From positions 242,751 to 306,750 of the forward strand of contig CANNGL010000005.1 of NCBI GenBank assembly GCA_947504205.1: a stretch of 64,000 nucleotides of DNA, written 5' to 3'. Each line of letters begins with the position of its first letter. Position 1 is the stretch's first letter. Position numbers and translations under genes: made by a program. The notes under the pieces were generated by a model. The model was not told where the DNA came from. It ran no database searches and saw only the letters and a list, made by a program, of their open reading frames with translations. This stretch comes from an uncultured Litoreibacter sp. (GTDB lineage: Bacteria > Pseudomonadota > Alphaproteobacteria > Rhodobacterales > Rhodobacteraceae). This document shows positions 27,732 through 36,726 of the stretch, in pieces.

Positions 27732-28700
27732 TCACACCTTGATGTTGACCATGATGCGCATGAAGATGACGTTGATTGTCAAAAACACGCCCACGACGAT
27801 ACAGGCTGGGATGAAGAATTCCGTTTCTTTCACTTCACTGTAGTAGTTCGGTTCCATTACGTTGATGCCGACAAGGGCCAGCAACGGGAAGACCGACAAA
27901 AACATACCTGACCACTTGGCTTCCGCCGTGATCGCCTTCACGCGGCGGAACAGTTTGAACCGCGCCCGAATAACCTGTGACAGCCCGTGCAGAATTTCCG
28001 CAAGGTTACCACCAGAGGTTTGTTGAATGGTCACGGCGACTGCAAGAAAGCGCAGGTCTTGCATGTCCATCCGTTCAGCCAGATGTTTCAGGCTTTCAGA
28101 CACGTCACGACCATAGGCGCTTTCGTCTGCGATAACGCCAAATTCTGTGCCAAGCGGGTCAGCAACTTCCTTCGCCACAATGTTAATCGCCGAAGAAAAC
28201 GGGTGTCCGACGCGCAAACTGCGCACCATCAGTTCGATAGCATCCGGCAGTTGCTCTTCAAGCAGAGCAATCCGTTTTTTGGCTTTGTTGTTGACCCAGA
28301 CGTAAACTGCGCCGACGCCCATCGCGACTGAAATCGCACCGCGGATCGCGGCGCCAGCTTCGGTCATGCGTGTCAGCACAACAAAAATCACAACCGCAAG
28401 AACCGCCATGATGCCCATCAGGGCAGTGGGAGAAAATGCGATGTTCGCACGCAAGGCTTTGTCTGCCAGCATAGAATAGAGCGGAATGCCGCCCGAATTC
28501 ATATGCTGGTTCATCTCCTTGCGGAGTTGTTCCAGAACCTTTTCGCGAGATCCGCCCTTCTGGATCATGTCCAGACGGCGGTTCACCTTGTTGTTGAGCG
28601 AGATAGATTTGCCGAAGACGACCAGATAGACGCCTTCGATCAGCATCAGGACGGCGACAAAGATGATCCCGTAAAGAATTGGCTCAAATGAGATTTCCAT
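27732..28700 (-). CDS. tadB: Tad pilus inner-membrane platform protein TadB
   Basis: TadB is the partner platform protein of TadC. The chosen ATG has a GGAG ribosome site and begins seven bases after the tadA stop, giving 322 residues. A longer frame reaching into tadA would add 17 polar residues before the first membrane helix. The T2SSF domain includes DAIELMVRSLRVGHPFSSAI and the glutamine/glycine-rich AVTIQQTSGGNLAEIL. Hydrophobic helices flank it. Confidence 0.93.
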   Translation of the reverse strand: MEISFEPILYGIIFVAVLMLIEGVYLVVFGKSISLNNKVNRRLDMIQKGGSREKVLEQLRKEMNQHMNSGGIPLYSMLADKALRANIAFSPTALMGIMAVLAVVIFVVLTRMTEAGAAIRGAISVAMGVGAVYVWVNNKAKKRIALLEEQLPDAIELMVRSLRVGHPFSSAINIVAKEVADPLGTEFGVIADESAYGRDVSESLKHLAERMDMQDLRFLAVAVTIQQTSGGNLAEILHGLSQVIRARFKLFRRVKAITAEAKWSGMFLSVFPLLALVGINVMEPNYYSEVKETEFFIPACIVVGVFLTINVIFMRIMVNIKV

Positions 28701-28707
28701 GGATCTG

Positions 28708-30156
28708 TTACTCCGCCGCTGCTGGTTCGTAGATGGAGGCAGGCAAGTCATAGCCCCATTGTTTGAACCGATCAGAGTAATGAGATCTCACACCGGCTGC
28801 GGTGAATCTTCCGATAATTTTGCCATCGGGCTGCAGTCCAAGCCTTTGATATCTAAAGACCTCCTGCATAGAGATGACTTCACCCTCCATGCCTGTTACC
28901 TCAGTGATGGAGACCATCCGACGTGAACCATCCTGCAAGCGCGAGGCCTGAACGATCAGGTTTACAGCGGAAGAGATTTGAGCCCGGACGGCTTTGATCG
29001 GCATCTCGATACCAGCCATAGCGATCATGTTTTCGAGACGTGACACCCCGTCCCGCGCAGAGTTGGCGTGGATCGTGGTCATTGAACCGTCGTGGCCTGT
29101 GTTCATGGCCTGAAGCATATCGATAACTTCTTCGCCACGCGTCTCACCCACGATAATGCGATCCGGACGCATCCGCAGGGCGTTTCTCAGACAGTCACGC
29201 TGTGAAACAGCGCCTTTGCCCTCAACGTTGGCGGGCCGACTTTCCATTCGTCCAACATGGACCTGCTGAAGCTGAAGTTCCGCCGTATCCTCGATCGTCA
29301 GAATACGTTCCGAGTTGTCGATAAAGCTTGAGAGAGCGTTGAGCGTCGTTGTTTTACCCGAACCGGTACCGCCAGAGACGATTACGTTCAGACGACAGGC
29401 CACAGCTGCTTGCAAATAGGCGGCCATTTCTTCGGAAAAGGCACCAAATTTTACAAGATCGTCGATCGCAAGCTTCTCTTTTTTGAATTTCCGAATGGAA
29501 ACCAGAGAACCGTCCACCGCGATTGGCGGCACCATCGCGTTGAAACGCGAGCCATCCCGCAAGCGGGCGTCAACATAAGGGTTTGATTCATCAACACGTC
29601 GACCAACGGCAGACACGATTTTGTCGATGATCCGTAGCAGGTGTTTTTCATCTTTGAAGCGCGTTGCAGTCAGCTCCAGCTTACCTGCGCGTTCGATGAA
29701 AACACGATTTGGGCCATTGACGAGAATATCGTTGATTGTTTCGTCTTTCAGAAGCGGTTCAAGCGGACCAAGGCCCGTAACCTCATCAAAAAGTTCGGAA
29801 TGAAGCGTCTGACGCTCCTCTTTGTTTAGAACAATCCCCATCTCATCAAGACCTTCGGCACAGATCGAGATGATTTCAGCCTTCAGATCAGCTTCGGGAG
29901 CGCTTTCAAGCGCCGAAAGATTGAGGTTGTCTAGAAGCCGGTGGTGCAGTTCGGACCGAACGTGCTCCAGACGCTGACGTCGCTTCAGTTCTTTATCTTG
30001 GGCGACCGCGTCTGCCGGGGCAACTGCAACGGGACCTGGCTTGCGCATGCTTGCAACAGGGCTGTCCGTTTTGACTTCCTTTGGAGCAGATTGAGCAGGT
30101 GCCGCCTGATTTGGTCCGGCTTCGCCGCCACTGCCTTTCTTGTACCTAGAAAACAT
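28708..30156 (-). CDS. cpaF: Tad pilus assembly/secretion ATPase TadA (CpaF)
   Basis: TadA/CpaF is the hexameric motor that powers Flp pilus extension, and in Caulobacter also retraction. The 482 residues have a disordered alanine/proline-rich N-terminus, a helical domain, then the ATPase. Walker [10 protein letters not shown] lies at 262-270, followed by the Asp-box and Walker B region ([20 protein letters not shown]) and a histidine box ([14 protein letters not shown]). It lies between tadZ and tadB with short gaps. Confidence 0.96.
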   Translation of the reverse strand: MFSRYKKGSGGEAGPNQAAPAQSAPKEVKTDSPVASMRKPGPVAVAPADAVAQDKELKRRQRLEHVRSELHHRLLDNLNLSALESAPEADLKAEIISICAEGLDEMGIVLNKEERQTLHSELFDEVTGLGPLEPLLKDETINDILVNGPNRVFIERAGKLELTATRFKDEKHLLRIIDKIVSAVGRRVDESNPYVDARLRDGSRFNAMVPPIAVDGSLVSIRKFKKEKLAIDDLVKFGAFSEEMAAYLQAAVACRLNVIVSGGTGSGKTTTLNALSSFIDNSERILTIEDTAELQLQQVHVGRMESRPANVEGKGAVSQRDCLRNALRMRPDRIIVGETRGEEVIDMLQAMNTGHDGSMTTIHANSARDGVSRLENMIAMAGIEMPIKAVRAQISSAVNLIVQASRLQDGSRRMVSITEVTGMEGEVISMQEVFRYQRLGLQPDGKIIGRFTAAGVRSHYSDRFKQWGYDLPASIYEPAAAE

Positions 30157-30168
30157 GTCCAGCCCCCC

Positions 30169-31476
30169 TTAGGCTTGTTCTTCTTGCAGGTTCACGTCGT
30201 GCAGAGACTTCGCGAGCTTGGCGATCTCTTTGCGCAGTGGGTTTTTCGCGGCCGTTTCAGACAGGGGCAGCCCATGATCGCACCCTTGCGCGACAGGTTT
30301 GCCGCCATCCGGCATGTAAAGTTCGATATCGATATCAAGGCTTTCCGCCATACGCTTGGCACGGCTCTTGCCCGCCATATCGGTAAATTTCGGCGCTCTG
30401 TTCATCACATAGCGGATTTTTTCGTAGGGCAGATCTTCCGCTTTCAACGCGCGGATCATCCGCAAGGTGTTTTGTGCCGATCGCAGATCGAGCTCGAGCA
30501 TTCCGAAATAGACGTGAGACATGCCCAGAACGGTTTCGGTCCACTGGACCAGAGTTGATGGCATGTCGATCACGACGTAATCGAAGTTCCGCTGTGCTGT
30601 TTTTACGAGCTTCTCGATGTCCTCTGGGCTCATTAGGTCCAGCGGGATCATGTCGGAAGGGGCGGTCAGAACATGCAGAGCATCATTGAATGTCTGCAGA
30701 ACAGATTTGAACGAGTCGTCGTCAACCGTTTCCATATCTGACAGCATCTCGTAAACGGAGTCGCGTCGATCGAGATCAAGATATGTTGAGGCTGAACCGA
30801 ACTGGAAGTCGAGGTCCAATAAGCAAACGCTTGGGCCACCCGACTTCTCGATGGTTGCAAGCTCCCATGCCAGATTGACGGCAAATGTCGACGCTCCAGC
30901 GCCGCCGGCAAGACCGTGCACCGGAAGGATCACCCCGTCGAGCGTGCCGCGTTTGCCTTTGGCCGGCTGAGCCACTTCTTCATTGCCGGCGCTTGGCGGC
31001 GCAACAGCGGGTTCCGGCTTGGGCTCGCGAAGGCGCGCGATTGCTTCGTGCAACGCACCTTCTGGAAGCGGGTAGGGGGCAAAGTCATCTGCGCCCATTT
31101 TCAGAAGCTGGTGAAGGGCAATTGGGGAGACGTCTTCGGCGATCAGAATGACGCGCACGTCTGCCTTTTTGGCTGCGGAAATAAGTGTGCCGACAACGCC
31201 CAGGTTATCTTCGTCATTGGTATCGACCGCGACAGCGATGAATTCCAATTCCTGAGCTTCGGGTTGACCTAAATATGCGGTGGCATCGGCGAAGCTGAGA
31301 TCGCCCCAGCTCTCGCCCATTTCTGCTTCCATGTCCTCAATCAAAAGATCGAAATTGCGGACATCGCGCGCTACGGTACACGCCGTAATCGGCGCCGGAT
31401 CATTCTGTAAAGCAACACTACTCGTCATGCCATGCATCCCACTCGACCCAGTTGGGTCTTTTTGCTGCGACCCCAT
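30169..31476 (-). CDS. cpaE: Tad pilus localisation protein TadZ (CpaE), MinD/ParA-like
   Basis: TadZ/CpaE directs the Tad machine to its position in the cell. The 435 residues hold an N-terminal atypical receiver-like domain (about 30-150), a proline-rich linker, and a MinD-type domain whose P-loop reads AGGAGASTFAVNLA at about 190-203. The lysines of the classical deviant Walker A are missing, as in other TadZ proteins, so ATP turnover may be weak. The chosen start has an AGGAG site 11 bases upstream; in-frame ATGs at codons 14 and 17 are alternatives. Confidence 0.92.
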   Translation of the reverse strand: MGSQQKDPTGSSGMHGMTSSVALQNDPAPITACTVARDVRNFDLLIEDMEAEMGESWGDLSFADATAYLGQPEAQELEFIAVAVDTNDEDNLGVVGTLISAAKKADVRVILIAEDVSPIALHQLLKMGADDFAPYPLPEGALHEAIARLREPKPEPAVAPPSAGNEEVAQPAKGKRGTLDGVILPVHGLAGGAGASTFAVNLAWELATIEKSGGPSVCLLDLDFQFGSASTYLDLDRRDSVYEMLSDMETVDDDSFKSVLQTFNDALHVLTAPSDMIPLDLMSPEDIEKLVKTAQRNFDYVVIDMPSTLVQWTETVLGMSHVYFGMLELDLRSAQNTLRMIRALKAEDLPYEKIRYVMNRAPKFTDMAGKSRAKRMAESLDIDIELYMPDGGKPVAQGCDHGLPLSETAAKNPLRKEIAKLAKSLHDVNLQEEQA

Positions 31477-31644
31477 TTCGCCGATCTCTCCTCGGTCTTT
31501 TCAGGGGTGATTGCCATTCACTAAGAGCCGCAACCCACAATCGGTGGGGTATTAGCTCAATTCATGACAACGAATGCTTAGCAAAAGGGGCGATAATGCG
31601 GCCAAATTAGCGAAAATCCAAGGAATGTTCACTAATTGGCAATA

Positions 31645-32304
31645 TTACTCGGAGCCAGAGTTGCTTGGATAATGAAGATAGGTGTTCAGAGGATCGACAC
31701 GTGTACCGATGCTTGGGAACTCGCGGGCCACGACGGCTGCGTATTTTCCTTGCAAGACGGTCGGGTGTCCGGTCACGAAGCCAGTGACTTCTGTAACCGT
31801 GCGACGGTTGGCGCGTGAGCGGCCTGCCGTCTGAACCACTGGTCTGTTTTCTCCAAAGCTTGCGACTGCCTCGAGCCGGGACCGGCTGATCCCTTGCCCG
31901 ACCAGGTAACCGACCGCAGCGTTCGCGCGGCGTTTGCCCAAGCGCTGGTTGTAACGGTCAGATCCGACAAGATCTGTATGCCCGTAGACGCGGAATCGCA
32001 CCTCTGGGAATTGCTTGATCCAAGCCGCTTGCTGGCGAAGAACTGCGCGCGATTGGTCGTCCAGACGCGCTGAGTTGAACGCAAAGTTGATGGTTGGCGG
32101 TACTTCTGACGCAAAGCGTCTTGCAAGTGTTTCCGCGGAGGCCAACTGCCCTGTATTGATCAGGGAGTTCGTCATCGTCGGGTTGCCAAAGCCACCCTCG
32201 TCGATTTTCGCTCCGGCTTCACGATAGAAGGTGCCAGCTGCATCGCCACAGGCCGCGAGACCAAGCAGAGATACCAAAGTGATATAAGATGTTGTCTTTT
32301 TCAT
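31645..32304 (-). CDS. OmpA-family lipoprotein of the Tad locus
   Basis: The 219-residue protein has a lipoprotein signal with lipobox LAAC (about C19). A middle segment precedes an OmpA-C domain (about 90-180, VYGHTDLVGSDRYNQRLGKRRANAAV) expected to bind peptidoglycan. It follows cpaC after five bases, so it probably anchors or stabilises the secretin channel, the place occupied by CpaD/RcpB-type proteins in other Tad loci. Its C-terminal extension of about 40 residues is not recognised. Confidence 0.88.
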   Translation of the reverse strand: MKKTTSYITLVSLLGLAACGDAAGTFYREAGAKIDEGGFGNPTMTNSLINTGQLASAETLARRFASEVPPTINFAFNSARLDDQSRAVLRQQAAWIKQFPEVRFRVYGHTDLVGSDRYNQRLGKRRANAAVGYLVGQGISRSRLEAVASFGENRPVVQTAGRSRANRRTVTEVTGFVTGHPTVLQGKYAAVVAREFPSIGTRVDPLNTYLHYPSNSGSE

Positions 32305-32309
32305 CTGCC

Positions 32310-33734
32310 TTACTCCATCACGTAGCCATAGGAGCCCGAAAAGTCTTGGCGGGCGACTTCGCCAGTTGGCGTTGACAAGCTGCGCACTTCACGTGCGACT
32401 TTGCCGTTGAGAAACAGTTCGCGCTCGCTGGGCGGACGGACACGATCGGTAGACAGCACGTAGCTGTCGCCGCGGACCGGGCTCACGAGATGCGCCGTGA
32501 TGATAACAACCAACTCTGACTGACGGCGTTCGAAGTTTGCGCTCCTGAACAGAGCACCAAGCACAGGGATATCGCCCAGCCACGGCACCTGTCCTGCCAA
32601 ATCGCGGAAGTCATCTTCCAGCAAGCCAGCGATCGCAAAGCTTTCGCCGTCACGCAGCTCAATCGTTGTTGTCGCCGCTCGACGAGAGAAGGCGTTCACC
32701 GAGAAGCCGTTGTTTTGCACGGTTACTGTTGGGTCGAGACCGGAAACGGCCGTTGCAAGGCGCAGGTTGATAACATCATCATCAAGAACGGTCGGGACAA
32801 ACTTGAGTTCGACGCCGAAAGGTTTGTAGCTGATGCGGACAGAGTCCTCATTCACGATCGGGATCGGATATTCACCACCCGCAAGGAATGTTGCTTCCTG
32901 ACCAGAAAGCGCGGTCAGGTTTGGTTCGGCCAAGGTGCGAACAAGTCCTTTTTCTTCAAGAGCTTCGATCACGATGTTCGCGCGAAGCGAACTGCTACCG
33001 AACCCAAAGGCGAAAACGCCGTTGCGTTCACGTGACGAGGTAAAGGTCCCACTGCCGGTGCTTGGGAATAGCGTGATCGGGTTGTTCCCATCCTGCAAAG
33101 TATTGGTGAAACCATTGGCACCAAAGCGTCGGGACGCTGTTTCGAAGCCAAGGCTGGCCGACAAATCCTTGGAAACCGAACGACGCATCTCTGCGAAGCG
33201 TACTTTCAGCATGACCTGGTGAGTTCCACCGACGGTCATGAGGTTAGAAACGGCTTCGGGCGCGTAGCGGCGTGCAAGATCAAGCGCGCGATCAAGCTTA
33301 ACAGTGCTCGACACCTGACCAGACAGCACAATGCCGTCATTCGCGGTGCGGACTTCGATTTTCTCGCCTGGAAGGATTTCGCGCAGACGTTCTTTAAATT
33401 CAGCAATATCAGGTGCGACGCGCACCTCGACATTCGTGATCAGGCGCCCATCCGGACCCAGAAGCGTCAGTGTCGTGCGCCCGGGTGCTTTGCCCAACAC
33501 GTATATAGTGCGGTCAGACAGTGTCGCGATGTCCGCAATCTGCGGGTTGGCGACTGAAAGCTCCGCGAAGGGTGTTTCACTTTCGACGACGACCGCACGG
33601 TTGATGGCCACGCTCAAGCTGCGGGCTGTCGATCCGTTCATGATTGTCAGGTTTTCAGCGACTGCGGTAGATGGTGCTGTCGCAAATACAGCAAGCCCTA
33701 ATAGACTCGCGCTTAGATACTGCTTCAATTGCAT
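32310..33734 (-). CDS. cpaC: Tad pilus outer-membrane secretin CpaC (RcpA)
   Basis: CpaC/RcpA forms the outer-membrane channel through which the Flp pilus passes. The 474 residues have a signal peptide (about 1-26, ending AVA-ENLTI), an N-terminal pilus-assembly domain with the VTLLGPDG-type strand, a BON-like section (about 110-160), and a C-terminal secretin domain containing LAEPNLTALSGQEATFLAGGE and VPWLGDIPVLGALFRS. Upstream lies an intrinsic terminator that separates it from cpaB, so it probably has its own promoter in the 214-base gap. Confidence 0.95.
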   Translation of the reverse strand: MQLKQYLSASLLGLAVFATAPSTAVAENLTIMNGSTARSLSVAINRAVVVESETPFAELSVANPQIADIATLSDRTIYVLGKAPGRTTLTLLGPDGRLITNVEVRVAPDIAEFKERLREILPGEKIEVRTANDGIVLSGQVSSTVKLDRALDLARRYAPEAVSNLMTVGGTHQVMLKVRFAEMRRSVSKDLSASLGFETASRRFGANGFTNTLQDGNNPITLFPSTGSGTFTSSRERNGVFAFGFGSSSLRANIVIEALEEKGLVRTLAEPNLTALSGQEATFLAGGEYPIPIVNEDSVRISYKPFGVELKFVPTVLDDDVINLRLATAVSGLDPTVTVQNNGFSVNAFSRRAATTTIELRDGESFAIAGLLEDDFRDLAGQVPWLGDIPVLGALFRSANFERRQSELVVIITAHLVSPVRGDSYVLSTDRVRPPSERELFLNGKVAREVRSLSTPTGEVARQDFSGSYGYVME

Positions 33735-33893
33735 TGTGATCCTGCCTCTCTGACCACTTGATGTGAACGGGTCTTTTTGCCCTATTTTCCCGGAGCATTG
33801 CCGATCTTGCGTTTTATTGCAAGAATCAGTGGCTTACCGCGTGGAGTTTATGTGGATAAGTCGCAACACACCGCAATTTCTGGGTGCCATGGT

Positions 33894-33923
33894 AAAACGG
33901 CACCCAACATAGGGTGCCGTTTT
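33894..33923 (-). terminator. Intrinsic terminator after cpaB
   Basis: AAAACGGCACCC and GGGTGCCGTTTT form a perfect 12-base inverted repeat around a six-base loop. It begins 25 bases beyond the cpaB stop in the minus direction and ends in four T residues. It should stop much of the flp-cpaB transcript before cpaC. Confidence 0.75.
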
Positions 33924-33948
33924 AGCTTATGAGATCTAGGTCTTGATT

Positions 33949-34785
33949 TCAGTCTTTGCAGGCAATCGGTATTTCAACGACCTCAGCGCCTTTGCGGGTC
34001 TTGATTGTGCAAACACGTTCAGCCTGAACTTCGACGCGGCGCTCTTCGACGATGCCCAAAAGCTGGTTTTGGTCGACTTCGACTGAGCTGACTTCCGTAT
34101 CGTCGCCCGCGCCAACAAGGGAGAGCGACAAACGGCCTGACGACTGCGCCTGTGCCAACGCGCCGACTTCGGCCGGGCTTGCTGCAACAGTTACGGTACG
34201 TGCGATGGTTGGTGCCGACCGGTCCCCATCAGCAATCTGATCGACCGCCAATAGCTTCAGTTTCGTATCGATCAGTTTGGTGACCTCGCGGCCCTGTGCC
34301 TGACCTGTCCAATAGACGTCGACATAGTCGCCAGGACGCAAGAACCCTGACACACCAGATGAAACGTCAACACGCAATGCGAACGCGCGCATACCTTTGG
34401 CGAGGCGAGAAGACACACCAGCATCTTCGCCGGGATCGGTCACTTTCACGGCAAGAACGGCTTCGTCTTTTTCCATGACCCGCAGCACGGTCCGCAGTTG
34501 CCCGTTCTCTGGGAACAGCTCAGGACCTTCCTGAAAGGCACCTTCCGGAATGGCGTTATTTGGCCACGCTATGATTTGAACATCATCTTTTGTCAGCGTT
34601 TCACCATAGGCGATCTGACGTTTCATGACGAAAACAGGTTCCAGTGGAACGTTGCTCTTCAGCAGGCGCTCCTGCTCGGCCACCTTGGCCTGATATTGAT
34701 CAAACCGGTCTTTGGCCAGGTAGGCGGCAAAGCCGGCCAACCCAATCCCAATCACCAGTACAAGTCCAAAAACCACCCGCATCAT
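33949..34785 (-). CDS. cpaB: Flp pilus assembly protein CpaB (RcpC)
   Basis: CpaB/RcpC is a periplasmic, membrane-tethered protein that works with the secretin. The 278 residues have one N-terminal membrane helix (about 4-22) and an SAF-like beta-clip domain (around 45-120, MKRQIAYGETLTKDDVQIIAWP). A RcpC-type C-terminal domain with RPGDYVDVYWTG follows near 150. It lies between the two pilin genes and cpaC but is cut off from cpaC by a terminator. Confidence 0.92.
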   Translation of the reverse strand: MMRVVFGLVLVIGIGLAGFAAYLAKDRFDQYQAKVAEQERLLKSNVPLEPVFVMKRQIAYGETLTKDDVQIIAWPNNAIPEGAFQEGPELFPENGQLRTVLRVMEKDEAVLAVKVTDPGEDAGVSSRLAKGMRAFALRVDVSSGVSGFLRPGDYVDVYWTGQAQGREVTKLIDTKLKLLAVDQIADGDRSAPTIARTVTVAASPAEVGALAQAQSSGRLSLSLVGAGDDTEVSSVEVDQNQLLGIVEERRVEVQAERVCTIKTRKGAEVVEIPIACKD

Positions 34786-34923
34786 TTGCCCCTTTCAACG
34801 AATCTGCGACAACTCGCAACATCACGGTTCACTTACTCAGACAGACAAGTGCCCAGTGATTGCGGCAAAACCATGATCAATAGGTGATCTTGGCGAGGCA
34901 TTTCGCGAATAACAGCGACAGTA

Positions 34924-35112
34924 TTAGAAGGTGGTTTTGATCAACGGGTTCGAAAGCTCAGCGTCGATATCCCCGCTCAGGTCCTCGGTTCCATCGATCA
35001 CGACACTGCCCGCTGCCAGCGCTAGACTGATCACACCTGCCGACAGGATCACCCAGTCAACAGTTACCGCCCCTTCATCCGTACCCAGAAAACGTTTTAT
35101 AGCGTTTTTCAT
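34924..35112 (-). CDS. Flp-family pilin (second copy)
   Basis: The start with an AGGAG ribosome site gives 62 residues, the size of Flp pilins; a longer frame upstream has no support. The prepilin site reads DEG-AVTVDW with predicted cleavage after G14, followed by a hydrophobic helix and a C-terminus EDLSGDIDAELSNPLIKTTF. The residue at +5 of the mature pilin is aspartate where most Flp pilins have glutamate. It resembles the first flp but is more divergent in the helix, so it may be a minor pilin. Confidence 0.9.
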   Translation of the reverse strand: MKNAIKRFLGTDEGAVTVDWVILSAGVISLALAAGSVVIDGTEDLSGDIDAELSNPLIKTTF

Positions 35113-35279
35113 TTTTTTCTCCTGGCGCCACAGCGCGCCGAAACAACACATATTTGTTAAATTAAGGAAATCGGGCAGAAATGGGGCGCCATGATTAATA
35201 ATGGGTGAATAGGCGGAAACGAACCATTTCCAAATTGCGACCAAGCGCGTGATTAGCCAATTTAGCGTGTTTTAATAAG

Positions 35280-35313
35280 AAAACCGCGCCTCGCTGAGCG
35301 AGACGCGGCTTTT
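35280..35313 (-). terminator. Intrinsic terminator between the two flp genes
   Basis: The minus strand folds as CCGCGTCTCGC-TCA-GCGAGGCGCGG with one internal mismatch and then TTTTCTT, about 36 bases after the first flp stop. It would make the first flp a largely monocistronic, abundant message. Confidence 0.8.
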
Positions 35314-35343
35314 GAAGATATTCGCCTGTTTAGGCGATCGACC

Positions 35344-35529
35344 TTAGAAAGTGGTCGAGATACCTTGCGAAGTCAGCTGGTTTTCGATGTCGCCAGACAG
35401 GTCTTCCAGACCATTGGAGACAGAAGCCATAACGGCGATGCCCAGACCAACGATAGCAGCGGTCAGAACAACCCAGTCAACAGTTACAGCGCCGTCTTCG
35501 GCTTTGATGAAGTTTTTGAACATTTCCAT
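35344..35529 (-). CDS. flp: Flp-family major pilin
   Basis: The 61-residue prepilin begins MEMFKNFIKAEDG with predicted cleavage by CpaA after G13, leaving AVTVDWVVLTAAIVGLG as the membrane/packing helix and a short C-terminus EDLSGDIENQLTSQGISTTF. A GGAGGG ribosome site precedes the chosen ATG; another ATG two codons later is possible. Position +5 is aspartate (D18). It is first in the Tad series and followed by a terminator, so it should be the most expressed gene, consistent with a major pilin. Confidence 0.95.
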   Translation of the reverse strand: MEMFKNFIKAEDGAVTVDWVVLTAAIVGLGIAVMASVSNGLEDLSGDIENQLTSQGISTTF

Positions 35530-35904
35530 TTTGTATCCCTCCAAGGATGCAGTCAGTTTCAGTTTCCAAGTCCACCTTGGCGTTGTCTACTCAGTGATCA
35601 GCCTCTGTTCCGATCACCTCGCCGCCTCGGTATGTGGAGTAATACACCCCTCAATTCGGGCAGGATTTGGGCGGGAATGGTTCCATTTCAAAGCGTCGGC
35701 GCTGGTTTGCTAAAAAACCATTAATATACTGATTATAAATGATTTATTTATCATTTTTTTTCTGAATGAGTTTAATCAGTTTTTTTATCGTTGATGATTT
35801 TTGAACAAAAGGCTCCGAAATCGCTTTTTGGGTAGTGGTGTGAGTTTAAAATATCTGCGACACTAACCTTAATAATAGAACAAAATAGCCGGGCGAGCAG
35901 TGTA
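35530..35904. other. Intergenic region between flp and the lytic transglycosylase
   Basis: This 375-base divergent region is strikingly AT-rich from about 35700 to 35830 compared with its surroundings. It holds an inverted repeat, AAATGAT and ATCATTT around a six-base loop, followed by eight T (35737-35761), and several TATAAT-like stretches (for example TTATAAA near 35735). It must contain the flp promoter on the minus strand and that of the transglycosylase on the plus strand. I could not place either with confidence, and I see no gene. Confidence 0.5.
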
Positions 35905-36723
35905 ATGTCAGGCCTCAACAGGATAATAGCGCTGGTTTTGGCGATTTCGGCTCTGTGTTTCAGCGCCTCTGCCGGGTTTTCCGGGAACCACAAGCCCGCT
36001 TTTGGGGGTGATTTTACCTTCCGGAAGATCAAGCCTCCAAAGTCCGGTGTGAAAAAACGCATCACGATCCAGATCGAAGAACCCGAAATCAAGCCGGTGG
36101 CCGCTGCACCTGCCGCGAAGCAGCCCGCTGTGACCGAGATGGATTGGTTCTGGGCTGGGGTGGGCGCGGATATAGAGGCGGCAAAGCCTGGGCGCTTCCT
36201 GCAGGCCATAGAGCATCTTGGGAAAGCGCCTACGAGTTCACCCTTGCCGCAGCCGCGTTTAGAGGATTTGCGCAAGATCGCCGAGGCGCATGGGCGGCAC
36301 ATCCTGCTCCATACAACTGACAAGAAAGTGTCTCCGGCACTAGTGCTGGCCTTGATTGCGGTCGAGTCTTCTGGTCGTGTCGCCGTTGAGAGCAATAAGG
36401 GTGCTCAAGGTCTGATGCAGCTTATTCCGGCGACAGCCGAGCGTTTCGGTGTTTCAGATGCGACAGACCCGGCTGAGAACATACGTGGCGGCATCGCTTA
36501 TCTCGATTGGCTGATGCGCGAATTTTCGGGCGATACCATATTGGCTTTGGCAGGATATAATGCCGGAGAAAATGCGGTTAAGAACCATAATGGGGTGCCT
36601 CCCTATGCAGAAACACGCGCTTATGTTCCAAAAGTGCTAGCCGCTTGGAAAGTCGCGCGTGGTTTGTGTCTGACGCCCCCCGAGCTGGCAACAGACGGCT
36701 GTGTGTTCAAAACGAGCGGATAA
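35905..36723 (+). CDS. Lytic transglycosylase (SLT domain)
   Basis: The enzyme cleaves the glycan strand of peptidoglycan, likely making room for envelope machines such as the adjacent Tad pilus. The 272 residues start with a signal peptide (about 1-23, ASA-GFSG). A proline/lysine-rich segment follows, then an SLT domain from about 125. It shows the catalytic glutamate E154 in IAVESSGR and the signatures GAQGLMQLIPATAERFG, IRGGIAYL and LAGYNAGENAV. The HAD-UbiA gene follows after three bases, so the two are probably co-transcribed. Confidence 0.92.
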   Translation: MSGLNRIIALVLAISALCFSASAGFSGNHKPAFGGDFTFRKIKPPKSGVKKRITIQIEEPEIKPVAAAPAAKQPAVTEMDWFWAGVGADIEAAKPGRFLQAIEHLGKAPTSSPLPQPRLEDLRKIAEAHGRHILLHTTDKKVSPALVLALIAVESSGRVAVESNKGAQGLMQLIPATAERFGVSDATDPAENIRGGIAYLDWLMREFSGDTILALAGYNAGENAVKNHNGVPPYAETRAYVPKVLAAWKVARGLCLTPPELATDGCVFKTSG

Positions 36724-36726
36724 GAG

